From: Akebia trifoliata
Taxonomy: Eukaryota; Streptophyta; Magnoliopsida; Ranunculales; Lardizabalaceae
Assembly (NCBI GenBank): GCA_017979445.1
Contig: CM030706.1
Location: 7,853,595-7,917,594 of the forward strand
Direction of reading: 5' to 3'
Length of the DNA stretch: 64,000 nucleotides
Position 1 is the first letter of the stretch, and the number at the start of each line of letters is the position of its first letter. The position numbers and the translations under genes are program-made. Positions 47,593 to 58,852 of the stretch are shown here, piece after piece. The notes beneath the pieces are model-generated. The model saw only the letters and a program-made list of their open reading frames with translations, was not told where the DNA came from and did no database searches.

Positions 47593-49446
47593 ATGTCAAC
47601 AAAACTAAAACCATTCTTATTTTCTCCACAAATCTCAATAAAAAATTCTCACAAATGGATCCAACTCTTTCCCTTCTACACCTCTTCAATCTCAGCTCTC
47701 ACAGAGAACCCAACTCAAACAACCCATCCACAACACTTCTCAATCTTAAATTCTCTCACAGATCACAACCATCTTAAACACACAATCTCACACATGATCA
47801 TCAACAACATACCCATCAACCAATTCTCTCTAATGAAGCTCATAGATATCTCTCTTTCTTCATCTGGGTTTGCTTCCTCTGCTCTTCTCTTCCACCATTT
47901 CCACCATTTCATCAACTCTGACCTTTGTAGTTTCATGATCAAATCCTACACTCACTCAAGCAAGCATCTTCAATCCATTTTAGTTTACACCCAAATGCAC
48001 AAACTTGGAATTCTTCCTGATTCTTCCACTTATTCTGCTTTACTAAAGTCCATTGCTCAATTATGGCTTCGAAAGCTTGGAAAATCGATACATGGATATC
48101 TAATTCAAATGGGTTTTCAATCAGATATCTACACAAATACAGCTCTTGTAAATATGTATTCCATCTGTCGATGTATGCGTGAAGCTCGTCAAGTGTTTGA
48201 TGAAATGCCTGAGAGAAACTCTGTGTCATGGAACGCGTTAATAACGGGTTATACACATAATAGGAATTTTAGAAATGCAATTGCCATGTTTCGCTTAATG
48301 CAGTTGTCTGGGGTGGAACCAGGGGAGGTCACGATGGTCGGTGTGCTCTCGGCGTGTGCCCATTTGGGAGCTTTGAACCAAGGGAAGTGGATCCATAATT
48401 ATATTAATGAGAACAGAGTGAGATTGAATGTGTTTGTGGGTACCGCACTTATCGACATGTATGCTAAATGTGGTGTGGTTGAGGAGGCTGAGAAGGTTTT
48501 CGAAGTGATGAGAATGAAGAATGTTTACACTTGGAATGTTTTGATTTCTGGGTTTGCCTTGAATGGCCGAGGTGAAGCCGCTTTACAGACATTTTCGAAG
48601 ATGATCATGGAGAATGTTGAACCTGATGGGGTTACTTTCTTAGCTATCTTATGTGCTTGTTGTCACCAAGGTCTTGTCGAGGAAGGCCGAAGGAGTTTTA
48701 TGAGTATGAGGGAGGAATATAGGTTACAACCGGGAATTGAGCATTATGGGTGCATGGTCGATCTCCTTGCACGAGCCGGATTCTTGGATGAAGCACAAGA
48801 GCTCATACGAACAATGCCCATGAAACCGGACCCCATCATTTGGAGGGCATTGTTAGGTGCTTGTAGAATCTATGGAAACACCAAATTGGGTGAGCTTGCA
48901 ATAGGAAACCTTCTCGATCTCGAGCCCAATAATTTTGAGAATTATGTTTTGCTCTCGAATCTATATGCCCGAGATCAAAGGTGGACTAAAGTTGGTGAAG
49001 TGAGAGAGATGATGAAACGAAAAGGGATACGAAAGGTCCCCGGGTGCAGTTCTATTGAAGTTGACAATGTGGTTTATGAGTTTGTGGTATCGGATAGCGT
49101 TGAAGTGAGGTTTGAGGAGGTTTATAAGATGTTGGCCAATATGAACAAGGAATTGAAGTTAGCGGGTTACATTGTGAACACCGAGTTGGTTTCTTATGAT
49201 ATTGAGGAAGAAGAGAAGGAACGATCTTTGATGTATCATAGTGAGAAGCTCGCTCTCGCTTTTGGGCTTCTGAAAACTTCGTCAGATACTACTATAAGGA
49301 TAGTAAAGAATTTGAGGGTTTGTAAGGACTGCCATGACTTCTTTAAGCTTGTTTCTAAGGTCTATAGAAGGGATATTACTGTTAGAGATCGAACTCGATT
49401 TCATCATTTTGTTGGGGGAGATTGTTCTTGCAAAAATTATTGGTGA
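47593..49446 (+). CDS. PLS-class pentatricopeptide repeat protein with E/E+ and DYW domains
   Basis: A single open frame of 617 residues without introns, as usual for this family. Residues 1-70 are Ser/Thr/Lys/Phe-rich with very few acidic residues, fitting a mitochondrial or plastid presequence. PLS repeats run from about 105 to 450 (for example TALVNMYSICRCMREARQVF, DEMPERNSVSWNALITGYTH, TALIDMYAKCGVVEEAEKVF). An E region follows (PDPIIWRALLGACRIYGNTK, NYVLLSNLYARDQRW). The PG box (VPGCSSIEV) opens a DYW domain at about 518-617 with the cytidine-deaminase-like zinc and catalytic residues HSEKLA and CKDCH. The protein ends CSCKNYW where DYW is typical. Family members bind specific organelle transcripts and edit C to U. 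The editing target cannot be read from the sequence. Confidence 0.93.
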   Translation: MSTKLKPFLFSPQISIKNSHKWIQLFPFYTSSISALTENPTQTTHPQHFSILNSLTDHNHLKHTISHMIINNIPINQFSLMKLIDISLSSSGFASSALLFHHFHHFINSDLCSFMIKSYTHSSKHLQSILVYTQMHKLGILPDSSTYSALLKSIAQLWLRKLGKSIHGYLIQMGFQSDIYTNTALVNMYSICRCMREARQVFDEMPERNSVSWNALITGYTHNRNFRNAIAMFRLMQLSGVEPGEVTMVGVLSACAHLGALNQGKWIHNYINENRVRLNVFVGTALIDMYAKCGVVEEAEKVFEVMRMKNVYTWNVLISGFALNGRGEAALQTFSKMIMENVEPDGVTFLAILCACCHQGLVEEGRRSFMSMREEYRLQPGIEHYGCMVDLLARAGFLDEAQELIRTMPMKPDPIIWRALLGACRIYGNTKLGELAIGNLLDLEPNNFENYVLLSNLYARDQRWTKVGEVREMMKRKGIRKVPGCSSIEVDNVVYEFVVSDSVEVRFEEVYKMLANMNKELKLAGYIVNTELVSYDIEEEEKERSLMYHSEKLALAFGLLKTSSDTTIRIVKNLRVCKDCHDFFKLVSKVYRRDITVRDRTRFHHFVGGDCSCKNYW

Positions 49447-49883
49447 TATTGTTTCTAGAGATGGAGGAATGAACCAATCACTTGAAGGAAGTCTAGCGAT
49501 GGGGTTTACTCTTCGAGATGACTAGCATTGAAATTCAATTGGATCAGAAGATCATAACCATTCGATCAAACAAAAATCTCGAACTCTAGCAAAACAACTA
49601 TTTGTTCAAGTTTGATCATTGTTATTCTTATTATATTATGGCATAAGGATCATCCATCAGAATGATCTACATGTCCCAGGCCCACAAGTATTGGGTTGAA
49701 GTTAATTTCCAGTGTAACTAATTTTCTTCCTTTCATTAATGAATCTGTTATTTGGAAGAAAAATAATACCCTGGTCTCTGCAATTCAAGGTATCTACTTG
49801 GGGGGCAAATAGGTCATTTCAAAGGGTTAGTTTGTTCAGTTGAAAAAAAAAATGCCAATTCAATATCCTTTGAGAAACATTTT
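49447..49883. other. 3' flank of the PPR gene
   Basis: Probable 3' UTR for the first 250-300 bases (AATGAATCTG and GAAAAATAATACC near 49740-49770 are candidate end signals). No other feature. Confidence 0.4.
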
Positions 49884-50247
49884 CTTTACTTAGTAAAGAT
49901 TTTAAGCCTTACTAATAGTCGTTTTGCTCAAATGGATTACCACATTAGCAATCCAACATGCAGCCCTCTAAATTCCATTGAAAAACTCGGATACAGAAAA
50001 AAAAAATCATTTTTTTTTATTAGGCTTTATCCAAAGTTTTGAAAATGGACGGTTACGGAACTTACACATAATACCAAAACTTCAAATTAATATTCAACAG
50101 TTAAAAATAAATTTTATTGAAAAAAAAAATCCAAAATTCATAGAATTTTGTCCTTTACAACCCAAAAGCATCGGATCTTGTTTTTGGTTGCCACACATTG
50201 AGCCAAGGACCCTTGGTAAGGGTTAAATCTTTACTTAATTTAGTAAG
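49884..50247. mobile_element. TTACTAA-family foldback MITE, 3' of the PPR gene
   Basis: Left CTTTACTTAGTAAAGATTTT with CCTTACTAATAGTCG; right reversed CCTTACTAAATTAAGTAAAG with CCTTACCAAGGGTCC. Same family as 9386-9757 and 34543-34903. Confidence 0.7.
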
Positions 50248-50325
50248 GCTAGTTTGACTCATAACACTAAAGAAGGGAGTTTCTATTACCACACCTAAAA
50301 CGTGCTCAACCTATGTCCAAATTTC

Positions 50326-50590
50326 TTCTTTTTTTGGATAATCGGGTATCTCTATAGATAGGGACCGAGCCCGTATCTGGGCTTTGCTTAGTCCATAGAC
50401 CATGGTCTTGCCCAAGGATTAGTCTCAGGGCACGTGCAACACCTGCACATCACACGCATCGGATAAGTGAGGGTGCACCCTCGCAGGAGGCCCTGAGGAA
50501 TTTTGCTCATACTAGGTATTGAACTCACAACGTATGGACTTTCACCGCTTATAGGTTTGAAATTGCTATTGAGCCAATCTCTCGGGGTTT
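50326..50590 (-). mobile_element. tRNA-derived SINE, 265 bp, perfect 9-bp target duplication
   Basis: CCAAATTTC flanks both sides (50317-50325 and 50591-50599), and the matching place in the paralogous segment (about 57945) is empty. On the minus strand it begins AAACCCCGAGAGATTGGCTC with an A-box-like TTGGCTCAATAGC and a B-box-like GTGAGTTCAATACC, followed by a tRNA-unrelated body. It ends in an A-rich AAAAAAAGAAG tail. The head is shared with 5545-5690. Confidence 0.82.
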
Positions 50591-51240
50591 CCAAATTTCA
50601 GTATGCTATTCATCTTAATCCTCAAAACATTTTTTTCTAATGAATTCGTCACTTTTGCAATCAATGAATTCGTTAATAAATTACTTGCGCGATTGCTGAT
50701 AAGGGAAAATCGATGGTATTTTATCTATGAAATCATAGAATACGAAAGTGACAAATTCATAGTTTATAAAAATGACAAAATGAACATTCTACCGAAATTG
50801 GAATTTAGTTGTATTCAGGACACAAAATGGAGATTCACTGTTAATTCTATGGTGATTTACACATGAATTGAGGTGCTGATAGCAAAACATTAGAATCTGT
50901 CAAGAAGAATTAGCACATATCTTGGGGTGTTTGTGTGGCAATAGAAGTGCTAAAGAAAAAACAATAATAATAAATAATATCAAAATCAAAGCGGCAGTTG
51001 ACAAACACCATGAAAACATGTGGCTCACAACATATCCAACTTATCCAACTCCAACGGCTCAATAATTTTTCTAATAAAGTGTGTGGGGCCTAGAGGTCAT
51101 GACAGCAACACGGCAATAACATTGCAAAGGAAGCTTCATAGATGATTAAGTTCTATTGTAGATTTAAGTCTATTTATACTGAGGAGAAATAGAAGGTAAG
51201 ACCCATCAATTATCAATTTTGAATCTCTTCCAAAAAACTT

Positions 51241-52085
51241 CAGGCCTGTTCATTTGGACTTCTAGAGTTGGTTTTTTTTTTTTTTTTTTTTTTTTTTCGC
51301 GTTTAAGTTCAAAAAGTCAAAAGAATGATGTTCGTTTGGGTTTTTTTTACTCCCGCGAATTTCAAATGACTTTTAACGAAAGTCATCCAAGAGAGATTTA
51401 TTCAAATGGCTTTTGCACGAAGTCAAAAACATAAAAACAACTCAAGTATGGTTACCAAAATACCCTTCACCTTTAATTAAATTTCCAATCAAATTTAATT
51501 TAAAAAAAAAATAAAATGTGATTATCAAAATACCCTTCATCTTTACCAAAATAACATTTATCTTTTAAAATACTTTTCATTTTTAACCAAATTTTCAATC
51601 AAACTTAACCTTTAAAAATAAAAGGAGATTACCAAAATACCCTTCATCTTTATCAAAATACCTTTCATATTCCAAAATACAAATCTTTAATCAAATTTTC
51701 AACCAAATTTAACCTTAAAAAACAAAATAATATTATCAAAATACCCTTCCTCTTTACCAAAATATCATTCATCTTCCAAAATACTCTTTATCTTTACCAA
51801 AATACCATTCATCTTTAATCAAATTTTCAACCAAACTTAACCTAAAAAATAAAATGGAATTATCAAAATACCCTTCATCTTTACTACCAAGACCAAAAGT
51901 AATTCATCATCACTACTTTATTATCAAAACACCCTTCATCTTTATGTGGATATTGGATTGTGTATTATACAGGTATTTTATTTATCAGAAAATTTTCATA
52001 TGTTCCTTTTTAAGAGGAGGTGTTATAGAAATTTCAATAGAATTATAAAATTTATAAATTTATTTAAATTGAAAATAATTATTTT

Positions 52086-52129
<44 letters not shown>

Positions 52130-52366
52130 AATTATATATTTATTAAGGTATTCTGGTCATTTTTGTACATTATCAACATTAAAGGTATTCTGATCATTTA
52201 ACCAGAATCCAACAAAAAAAAAAAATTGTTAAACGAACATTAATTTCTAACTTATGTTTTTGTAATGAACAAGTTTCTATTGGATATAGTTTTTTAGGCA
52301 CTGGGCTTTTATTTCTTCCATAAGACAGCTTCTGGAGTCGGAGATGGCTTCTGTAAAGAACAGACC
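51241..52366. mobile_element. 1126-bp insertion with weak inverted ends and internal tandem repeats
   Basis: The paralogous segment (58595-58610) lacks it. It is bounded by CTT on both sides (51238-51240 and 52367-52369). Ends GGCCTGTTCATTTGG and reversed GGTCTGTTCTTTACA are imperfect inverted repeats, resembling PIF/Harbinger-type ends. The interior at 51450-51950 is an irregular array of ATTATCAAAATACCCTTCAT / CTTTACCAAAATA.CATTC words, and a (TA)n run lies at 52095-52127. No transposase frame. It splits the promoter and leader from the decayed gene at 52566. Confidence 0.65.
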
Positions 52367-52565
52367 CTTAGTTTCTCTTTCAATTTCTAGTTTAATCAAA
52401 CCCAACAACCCAATTTTCTCTCAACTTGATTATATCTTCTTAGCATAGTTTCTCCTTTTTCATCAATTTATTAATCTTTAATCACAAACCTAGTAGTCTA
52501 ATTCCTTCTCTCAATCTAATTCTTTAGCATACCCAAAGACCCTATCTTACTTTCTTTGTTCTTTC

Positions 52566-52987
52566 ATGGATTCAAATTATCAAAACAAGCCCACCACACA
52601 TACACAAAACCACAAACCTTCCTCAACCAACCTTCTCTCTAATGCAAAATAGTGGCTAAGGCAACTAAAGCTTCACTCAACCATGAAACACACAAAATAG
52701 ACAAAGGCAAAGTCACGGGTGCTGCTGTTGATCTCCTCAATGCCACCAAACATTATGGAAAACACGAGGAGACAATTTTTGAAAAATATGTCAATAAAGT
52801 CGAAAATTATCTCCACCAATACCACTCTTCACATTCCTCTACAACTACAACCAACTCCAGTCATTCAACTTCTACCACACATGGCTCCACGACACATTCA
52901 CATTCAAGTGGTGATGGTCATTCTGAGAGTTAAATTAGATATGGCGAGTATTTCAAGATGGCTAAAGGGTTCTTGAAGAAGTATTGA
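52566..52987 (+). pseudogene. Nodulin-related protein (NRP-like), broken copy
   Basis: The ATG and first codons (MDSNYQNK, then THTQNHKPSSTNLLSNAK) match the intact paralogue at 58853. One base is missing at the place of GCTAAAGTAGTG (here GCAAAATAGTG), which creates TAG after 28 codons and shifts the frame. The rest is readable in the other frame (KASLNHETHKIDKGKVTGAA, YLHQYHSSHSSTTTT) and then meets a second stop, TAA, where the paralogue has CAG, 19 codons before the normal end. Downstream homology continues to the end of the family domain (EYFKMA-like). Two independent lesions plus the 1.1 kb insertion upstream make function unlikely. Confidence 0.82.
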
Positions 52988-53274
52988 TTTTTAAACTTGG
53001 ATGGGTATCTTGTATTTATGCTAGATTGTATATTGGTTTCTTTGTGCTTTTAAAATTGTACTGGCTTTTGTATTATGTTAGATTGTCATAATATGTTTAG
53101 GTGTTTGTTTGGTTTGTGCTAGTTTTTGTTGTAGGATTCATAGTTAATATTATTTATTGGATTTTTTTGGGGGAAAGATTTGAACTCAAAACCTTAATTT
53201 CTCTTGAATATGGTTGGTGTAAGGTTTTTCTAATTTTAGTGAAACCTTAGTTAAAAGAATATTTTTCTTATTTG

Positions 53275-53691
53275 TGTTGAAAGGTCAAAAATTCTTTCTT
53301 ATATTTCTCTTGAGAGTTATAGAGATAACTCTCTAAATATTTAGTCCTACATCGGGGGTAAATATAAGACTTATACTCAACTTATAAATGTTCCTACTTT
53401 CCTACTTGGTTGAGTGTGAAAGAGAAAGAGATTTGGCCTCGCTCGCACATGAGGGCCCAAGGTACCATGGGACTGCAGTCCATTGTGTTTGAGGCCAACC
53501 CGTCGAAAACGCTTAGTGCGCATGCGATGCACGCAAAGGGGGGTGCAAATATCTATTTAAGCCTCATGTGAGTGCATGTGAAAGGCTTCTGATCTCCCTC
53601 TCTTTTGTACTTCTAATTCCCACTGCTCGTACACCGATCAATATGATCACGTCCGTAGAAGGTCTTTTATTTTTCGAGTGTGCGGTTAACA
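53275..53691. mobile_element. Possible solo LTR, about 417 bp
   Basis: Starts TGTTGAAAGG and ends GGTTAACA. It contains AGTCCTACATCGG, a phrase common in plant LTRs, and is GC-richer than its flanks. A TATA-like ATCTATTTAAGCC is followed by a T/C-rich stretch. It is absent from the paralogous segment. No 5-bp target duplication was found, so the exact ends are uncertain. Confidence 0.42.
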
Positions 53692-54300
53692 GACTTGTAA
53701 CTATTGAATCTTAAAAATTGAAATTTGATGGCATAGAAATTCATTTTCCATAGATTTTGAAATCCAAGGAAAAATGTTAGAGGAAAGTTGGTGGGGTGGA
53801 TAACTCAAAGTTTATATGAAGAGAAGAAGAAAAAAAAGGGAGAGAGAGAGATGTCGAAGACGGAGACAATGGTGGTGGTGGTTAGGAAGAAGAGGAGAAA
53901 TATTACTATTTAAAATTTGGGAGATAAAATTTGGGGTGGATTTCATTTTTTTATGGGTATATATAAAAAAAAATGAAATCCAACCTTCATTGAATTTTTG
54001 GACAAGGGTGAAAATTCATTTTTCATGAAAAAATTCAATCAAACACATGGAAAATAGATGTCCAACCCATTTTTCATGCCCAAACAAACGCACCCACCAA
54101 AGTGATTTTGGCATCTAAAGAAGTTGTGGATTTGTAGGGAATTTGGTGAACAAATAGCTTCTCTAGGCATGCTTTTGGTAGTTGTATTAAAAGTTTTATC
54201 ATTTCAATCATTAACTTAATATCCTATAAATACTTTAGAGGTATTCTAACCATTAATTTAAAAAGGACATTTTCGTATTATAAAAGTTAGGATCCAGAAG

Positions 54301-57229
54301 TAGGTTTGTGTAGATTTTGTTTTTGACACATTTACAGCTCTAGCATAACATCAAATGTTGATTTTAGATCCTATAACCTTCCTGGAAGTCCATATGTGGG
54401 AATTGGGCCTCAAATACAACCTTAACACTATTGGCTTCCCCAATTTTTGAATGCATTGTGTTTCGAACCCTAAGAAATATAAGTTTAACTTTCTGTACCA
54501 CTAACACTTGAGTGATTTTGGTATATTGGTTGGATTCATATCATTTGGTATCAAACATCATATCTTAAGCTCAAATCTTAAAAAGGAAACCTAGGAAAGG
54601 ACTACCCGAGGCCTAAAAAAGAGTGATACTACAAAAGGGTAAATGAAAACAACTTGAACAATGGACAACTTGGAGGCCACAAAATAAGAATGATACTTTG
54701 GAGACCATTTTTGGCACACTACATGATAAAGCACATGTCACGAAGAAACAAGAGGGGGGCCATGAAGAAATAATGGTCAAGGTCTTACAACAAGCCAACA
54801 AACAGGGAAATACTAAAATCTATGTCTTGAACTGAGCATATCACAAATAAGAAGAAAATAGTGATTTGTCTCCTTGTCATAAAAAGTACAAAACATGGTT
54901 GAATAAATCGAGTACCAGAAGTACATTAATCCCATCCTCAGATGTCAGAAGAGGTCAGAGGATCGATGTTCTTATATTGAAGTATTGATAATGGTGCCAT
55001 TAATCAAATACAAATCGAGGTGAGAGTTGAAGGTGCACAATTCACCACCTTATCAAGGCCAAGGATAACAAGGAAGGAATTAAACCTAAATCACCTATAA
55101 GTTGAATGTAAGTTTAGTACAAACTGAGTTCACTCAAAAACAGAGTATGGATAAGACATTAGGTTGATAAGTGTAAGGCGATAAGTTGCATTAGTTTAAA
55201 AGAGGTCAATTAGTTCGGTCAGACCTTAACTCAGACTCAAAATCTCTAATCTAATAAAACAAAGATTTCTAAAGAGATAACAGACCTCCCATACACCAAA
55301 TCTCTTCATTCGTGATATCAGGATGGGTTAATACGACACGCTCTAACTCACGCGGCCTCAAAATATGGAGTTACCTTACGAGATAAGCATAGCCTGAACT
55401 CCCGAGCTTTTTTAAATTCAGTTCACATATGAGTGATATCGCATAGGGATCTAATTTCGAGCTTGTATTCGATCCTTAGCTCATACTTGATCTAAACTTG
55501 AGATCCTATTTTATCCTAGCTCGTTTCTAATTTGATCCCTAGCTCATATCCTACCTAACCCATAGCATATAAACAATCTTGAGCAAGTATTTTGAGTTCA
55601 AGCACAACTTCATACATAGATAAATACAAGGAAGATCTTATCAGATTGATAGGACACCATGCTTCACAGATTTGTTTTACTTTGCATTGATGGCCTGCAA
55701 TATTTACACATTAGATTAAAATCTTGACTAACAAGTGATGAATTCATCTTTTAAAGCACTCAAGTGCACTCCGACTGCCCTGCTCATCTGATACCTAGAC
55801 TAACTGTGTGGTGACACCTGTCTCTAGATTTTGTTTGTAAAAACTCACCTCCAAGAAGGAGGAAGGGGTTGGTTTGAACTCTACAAGTAAAAAAAAAAAT
55901 CACTTTGCAAGCCTATTATTCATTTTCTTCTTCATTCATTCTCTTTTATCCGAGCACTAACTAAATCTTCATAAGATGGTTGGCAGGCAATGCACAGGGC
56001 CTCAATCATTCTTCCTTCTGTCTCTCTTGCTCAAAGCCAAAGAGGGGTTGAAATAAAGCCTCCTAATCAAGATTTTCATTAGCATCAAGGTTCATCTCTA
56101 GGAGTGGAATCCCAAACCTAGATGCTTTGTTGGGCTCGCATCAGAATTAGAATAGTTACACCTCGAGTATTTGTAAAATTAACAAAATTCTCATTACAAG
56201 ACTCTTCTCACGGTACACACTGATACCCTCTGAATGAGCTGGGTACTTGTTCAAAGAGGGCATCCAATAGCATTCAAAAGTCAAAAGCTAAACATAACAA
56301 AATAGAAAGAAGTCATTACGCTTGGAGTTGAGCTTCTACAACAAGTTAGTGCTAGTTTTCGAACGATGCTAAATCCCAACTTTGAATATAACTAAGATAA
56401 GCTTTTTCCCGAACCATTAATTGTTTTTTTGGAGAAAGGACGCAAACCACATAGTGGGAGAGAATAAAAAAGCTCAGCTTTGCGGCGCACACCAATTTTC
56501 CGTACCATATGGTTTGACATGCCCATCGGGTATAGCCTTTGTTGTTGACCCCTACCTAAGAAAGGAAATATGAAATAGTGTCATGATAGCACACCCATCC
56601 CGACAATCTTTTCTCCTCTCTTAGCTAATAAGATTCGTCCCAAGCGCTTCTGTCGATGCCTATTCTCCCTCATTGGAGCAATCGCTAAGTTTTATAGGGT
56701 TTGACAAAGAAATATGTATTCAAGACTTTATTGTTTCGACTTGTAATCCACTTTTCATATTGTAAGAAATATTCTAATTAGACTGGTTTTTTCACATATT
56801 TTTTACAAGTGAGTCGAAAAATACTAAAAAGATAAAATTAGAAATGAATGTATTTCATAAAAATATAAAAAGGACTCCAATTAATAATAAATTGGAATAT
56901 ATATATTGAGAGAATTTGATCACATTCAACATAGAGTTTATTACAACCTAAATTAGAAAATTGGAAAATTGAGAGTTCTAATAAATTAACGGTGTGTTTG
57001 GATTGAGAGAAATGGAGAGAAAAGAAAAATAAAAGTGAGTTTCTCTCCATTTCTCTAGTCTAGATTGTTAAGTGAAGAGAGAAAAGAAAAATAATGAAGA
57101 GAAAAATAGGTCAATTTTTCCTCTCTCTTTTTTCTACAAATCGGAGAGAAAAAAGGTAGAGTAGTAATTTTTAGTGCTCTTATTAGTCATGAACATTTCT
57201 TTTCTCTCTAAGGTAAGTAAGCGAGCCTT
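54301..57229. other. Unclassified intergenic block, no gene seen
   Basis: No frame with gene-like character. The base composition changes along the block: moderately GC-richer and purine/pyrimidine-mixed at 54900-55850 and 56440-56700, AT-rich elsewhere. The richer parts look like old retrotransposon or organelle-derived DNA, but no domain is recognisable. A purine-rich GAGAGAAAAGAAAAAT run lies at 57000-57160. Confidence 0.4.
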
Positions 57230-57760
57230 ACCATATAAGGCACAAGACTTAACTTCAAAGGAAGGTCATCAGTGAAACTGGTCTTTTTAAAACTCTCCTA
57301 TAGTTCCATTTGATGGTAGGTAGTTAGAATAGCCAATTGGAACCCGCACCCGAAATAGTATTTGGCGGGTAAGTCTACTGTAAATGGGATTGCCTAGAAT
57401 CTTTCTTATCTGTTATGGACTTGGGAAGCATTACTTCCTTCACTCGGATGGAAAGCTGGATTATCTACCCTTTCGCCTACACAAAGGGACTTATCGGTCC
57501 AGTGATTAACAACTTGTGCTTAGCTTACCCATTCCACTTGAGTGGGACTCTTGTTGGTTAGCGTCTCGTTCCACTTGGAGAAAAGAGTTTTTCTCACCTT
57601 TCTCCCCCTCCCCCCATCCCTCTTTCGACTACACAAAAGGGCTTATCGGTCCAGTGATTAACAACTTGTGCTTAGGTGACCCATTCCACTTGGGTGGAGT
57701 TCTTGTTGGTCAGCCCTCATTCCACTTGGAGAAAAGAGTTTTTCTCACCTACATAAAGCT
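57230..57760. other. Candidate organelle-derived (NUMT-like) segment with a tandem repeat
   Basis: This segment is visibly GC-richer than its surroundings and of plain, non-repetitive style in its first 250 bases (GGCGGGTAAGTCTACTG, GGGATTGCCTAGAATC), which resembles plant mitochondrial spacer DNA. I cannot match it to a named organelle locus, so this is a suspicion only. Its second half is the tandem repeat listed next. Confidence 0.3.
57483..57760 (+). repeat. Tandem repeat, two units of about 152 bp
   Basis: CTTATCGGTCCAGTGATTAA then CAACTTGTGCTTAG, CCCATTCCACTTG.GTGG and TTCCACTTGGAGAAAAGAGT occur at 57490-57598 and again at 57642-57750. The units are close to identical apart from a C-rich spacer (CCCCCTCCCCCCATCCC) between them. 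Confidence 0.85.
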
Positions 57761-58531
57761 CAGAGATACCCTACAACTGATGATACGCGACCTCAATCAA
57801 TTCTAAAAGTTTAATACAAAATGACTGAAATACCCTCATAGTCAAGTGCATGAACTAGTATCTACCACACAACACAACTGACCACTATCATCAAAGAAAA
57901 GAACTTCTATTGCCACATCAAAAACGTGCTCAATTTATGTACAAATTCCAATTTCAGTACGTTTTTCATTTTAATTCCCAAAACATGTTTTTCCAGTGAA
58001 TTGCTCACTTTTATAATCAAATGAATTCGTTATTAAATTACCAGCGAGATCGCTGTTAAGGGAAAATCGCTAGTATTTTATCAACAAAATGAATTCATAA
58101 ATTATAAAAGTGACGAATTCACTGTAAAAGCATATTTTGGGAATTAAAATGAACGCTATACCGAAATGGAATTTCATCATATTCAACGCATGAAATGGAG
58201 AATCACCTTTAATTTTATGGTGTGATCAACACATGAATTGAGATGCTATTAGCAAAAGTTAGAATTTCTCAAGAAGAATTAGCACATATCTTAGGGTGCT
58301 CTTAGTAAAAGCTGGTGTGGCGATAGCAGTTCTCAAAAAAAAATTAATATCAAAATCAAGTAGGTAGTTGACAAACTACCAGAAAACGTGTGGCTCACAC
58401 CATATCCAACTCCAAAGACTCATTAAATTTTTCTGATAAAGTGTGTGGGGGTCCAGAGGTCATGAAAGCAACACGGCAACTACACTGCAAAGGAAGTTTC
58501 ATGGATGATAAAGTTCCATTGTAGATCTAAG

Positions 58532-58542
58532 TCTATTTATAC
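58532..58542 (+). promoter_or_regulatory. TATA box of the nodulin-related gene
   Basis: TCTATTTATAC lies about 310 bases before the ATG and is conserved in the left duplicate (GTCTATTTATACTGAG at about 51168). It is followed by a T/C-rich leader (CTTTAGTTTCTCTTTC), as expected for a plant core promoter. Confidence 0.5.
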
Positions 58543-58852
58543 AGACGAGATATAGAAGGCAAGACCCATCAATTATCAATCTTGAATCTCTTCCAAAAAG
58601 CTTTAGTTTCTCTTTCAATTTCTAGTTTTTTTTTTTTTTCTTTTTTTATATAGCTAAATGGGCTTCTCTTTCAATTTCTAGTTTAATCAAAAGACCCAAC
58701 AACCCAATTTCCTCTCAATCTAAATCTTAGCATAGTTTCTCCTTCATCATCAATCTATCAATCTTTAATCACAAACCCAATAGTCCAATTTCTTCTCTCA
58801 ATCCAATACCTTAGCATACCAAAGACCCTATCTTTCTTTTCTTTATTCTCTC

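Larger units (their letters stand above)
50269..54300 (+). repeat. Segmental duplication, left copy, with the decayed nodulin-related gene
   Basis: Matches 57893-59735 in order and orientation: the TTCTATT.CCACA start (50280/57910), GTGTGTGGGG and GCAACACGGCAA (51080/58440), the nodulin-related gene, AACTTGGATGGGTATCTTG (52996/59291), and the flank GGAATTTGGTGAACAAA (54140) matching GGAATTTGGTGCACAAA (59574). The left copy is longer because it gained a SINE (50326-50590), a 1126-bp insertion (51241-52366) and a block of about 950 bp (about 53130-54090). Confidence 0.82.

Noticed and set aside
47939..48256. 105-residue antisense frame within the PPR gene
   Set aside because: Shadow of the PPR coding sequence with no independent support.
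53816..54028. 70-residue frame with Arg/Lys and Trp runs
   Set aside because: Translation of a purine-rich simple stretch (GAAGAAGAAAAAAAAGGGAG-like), not gene-like.
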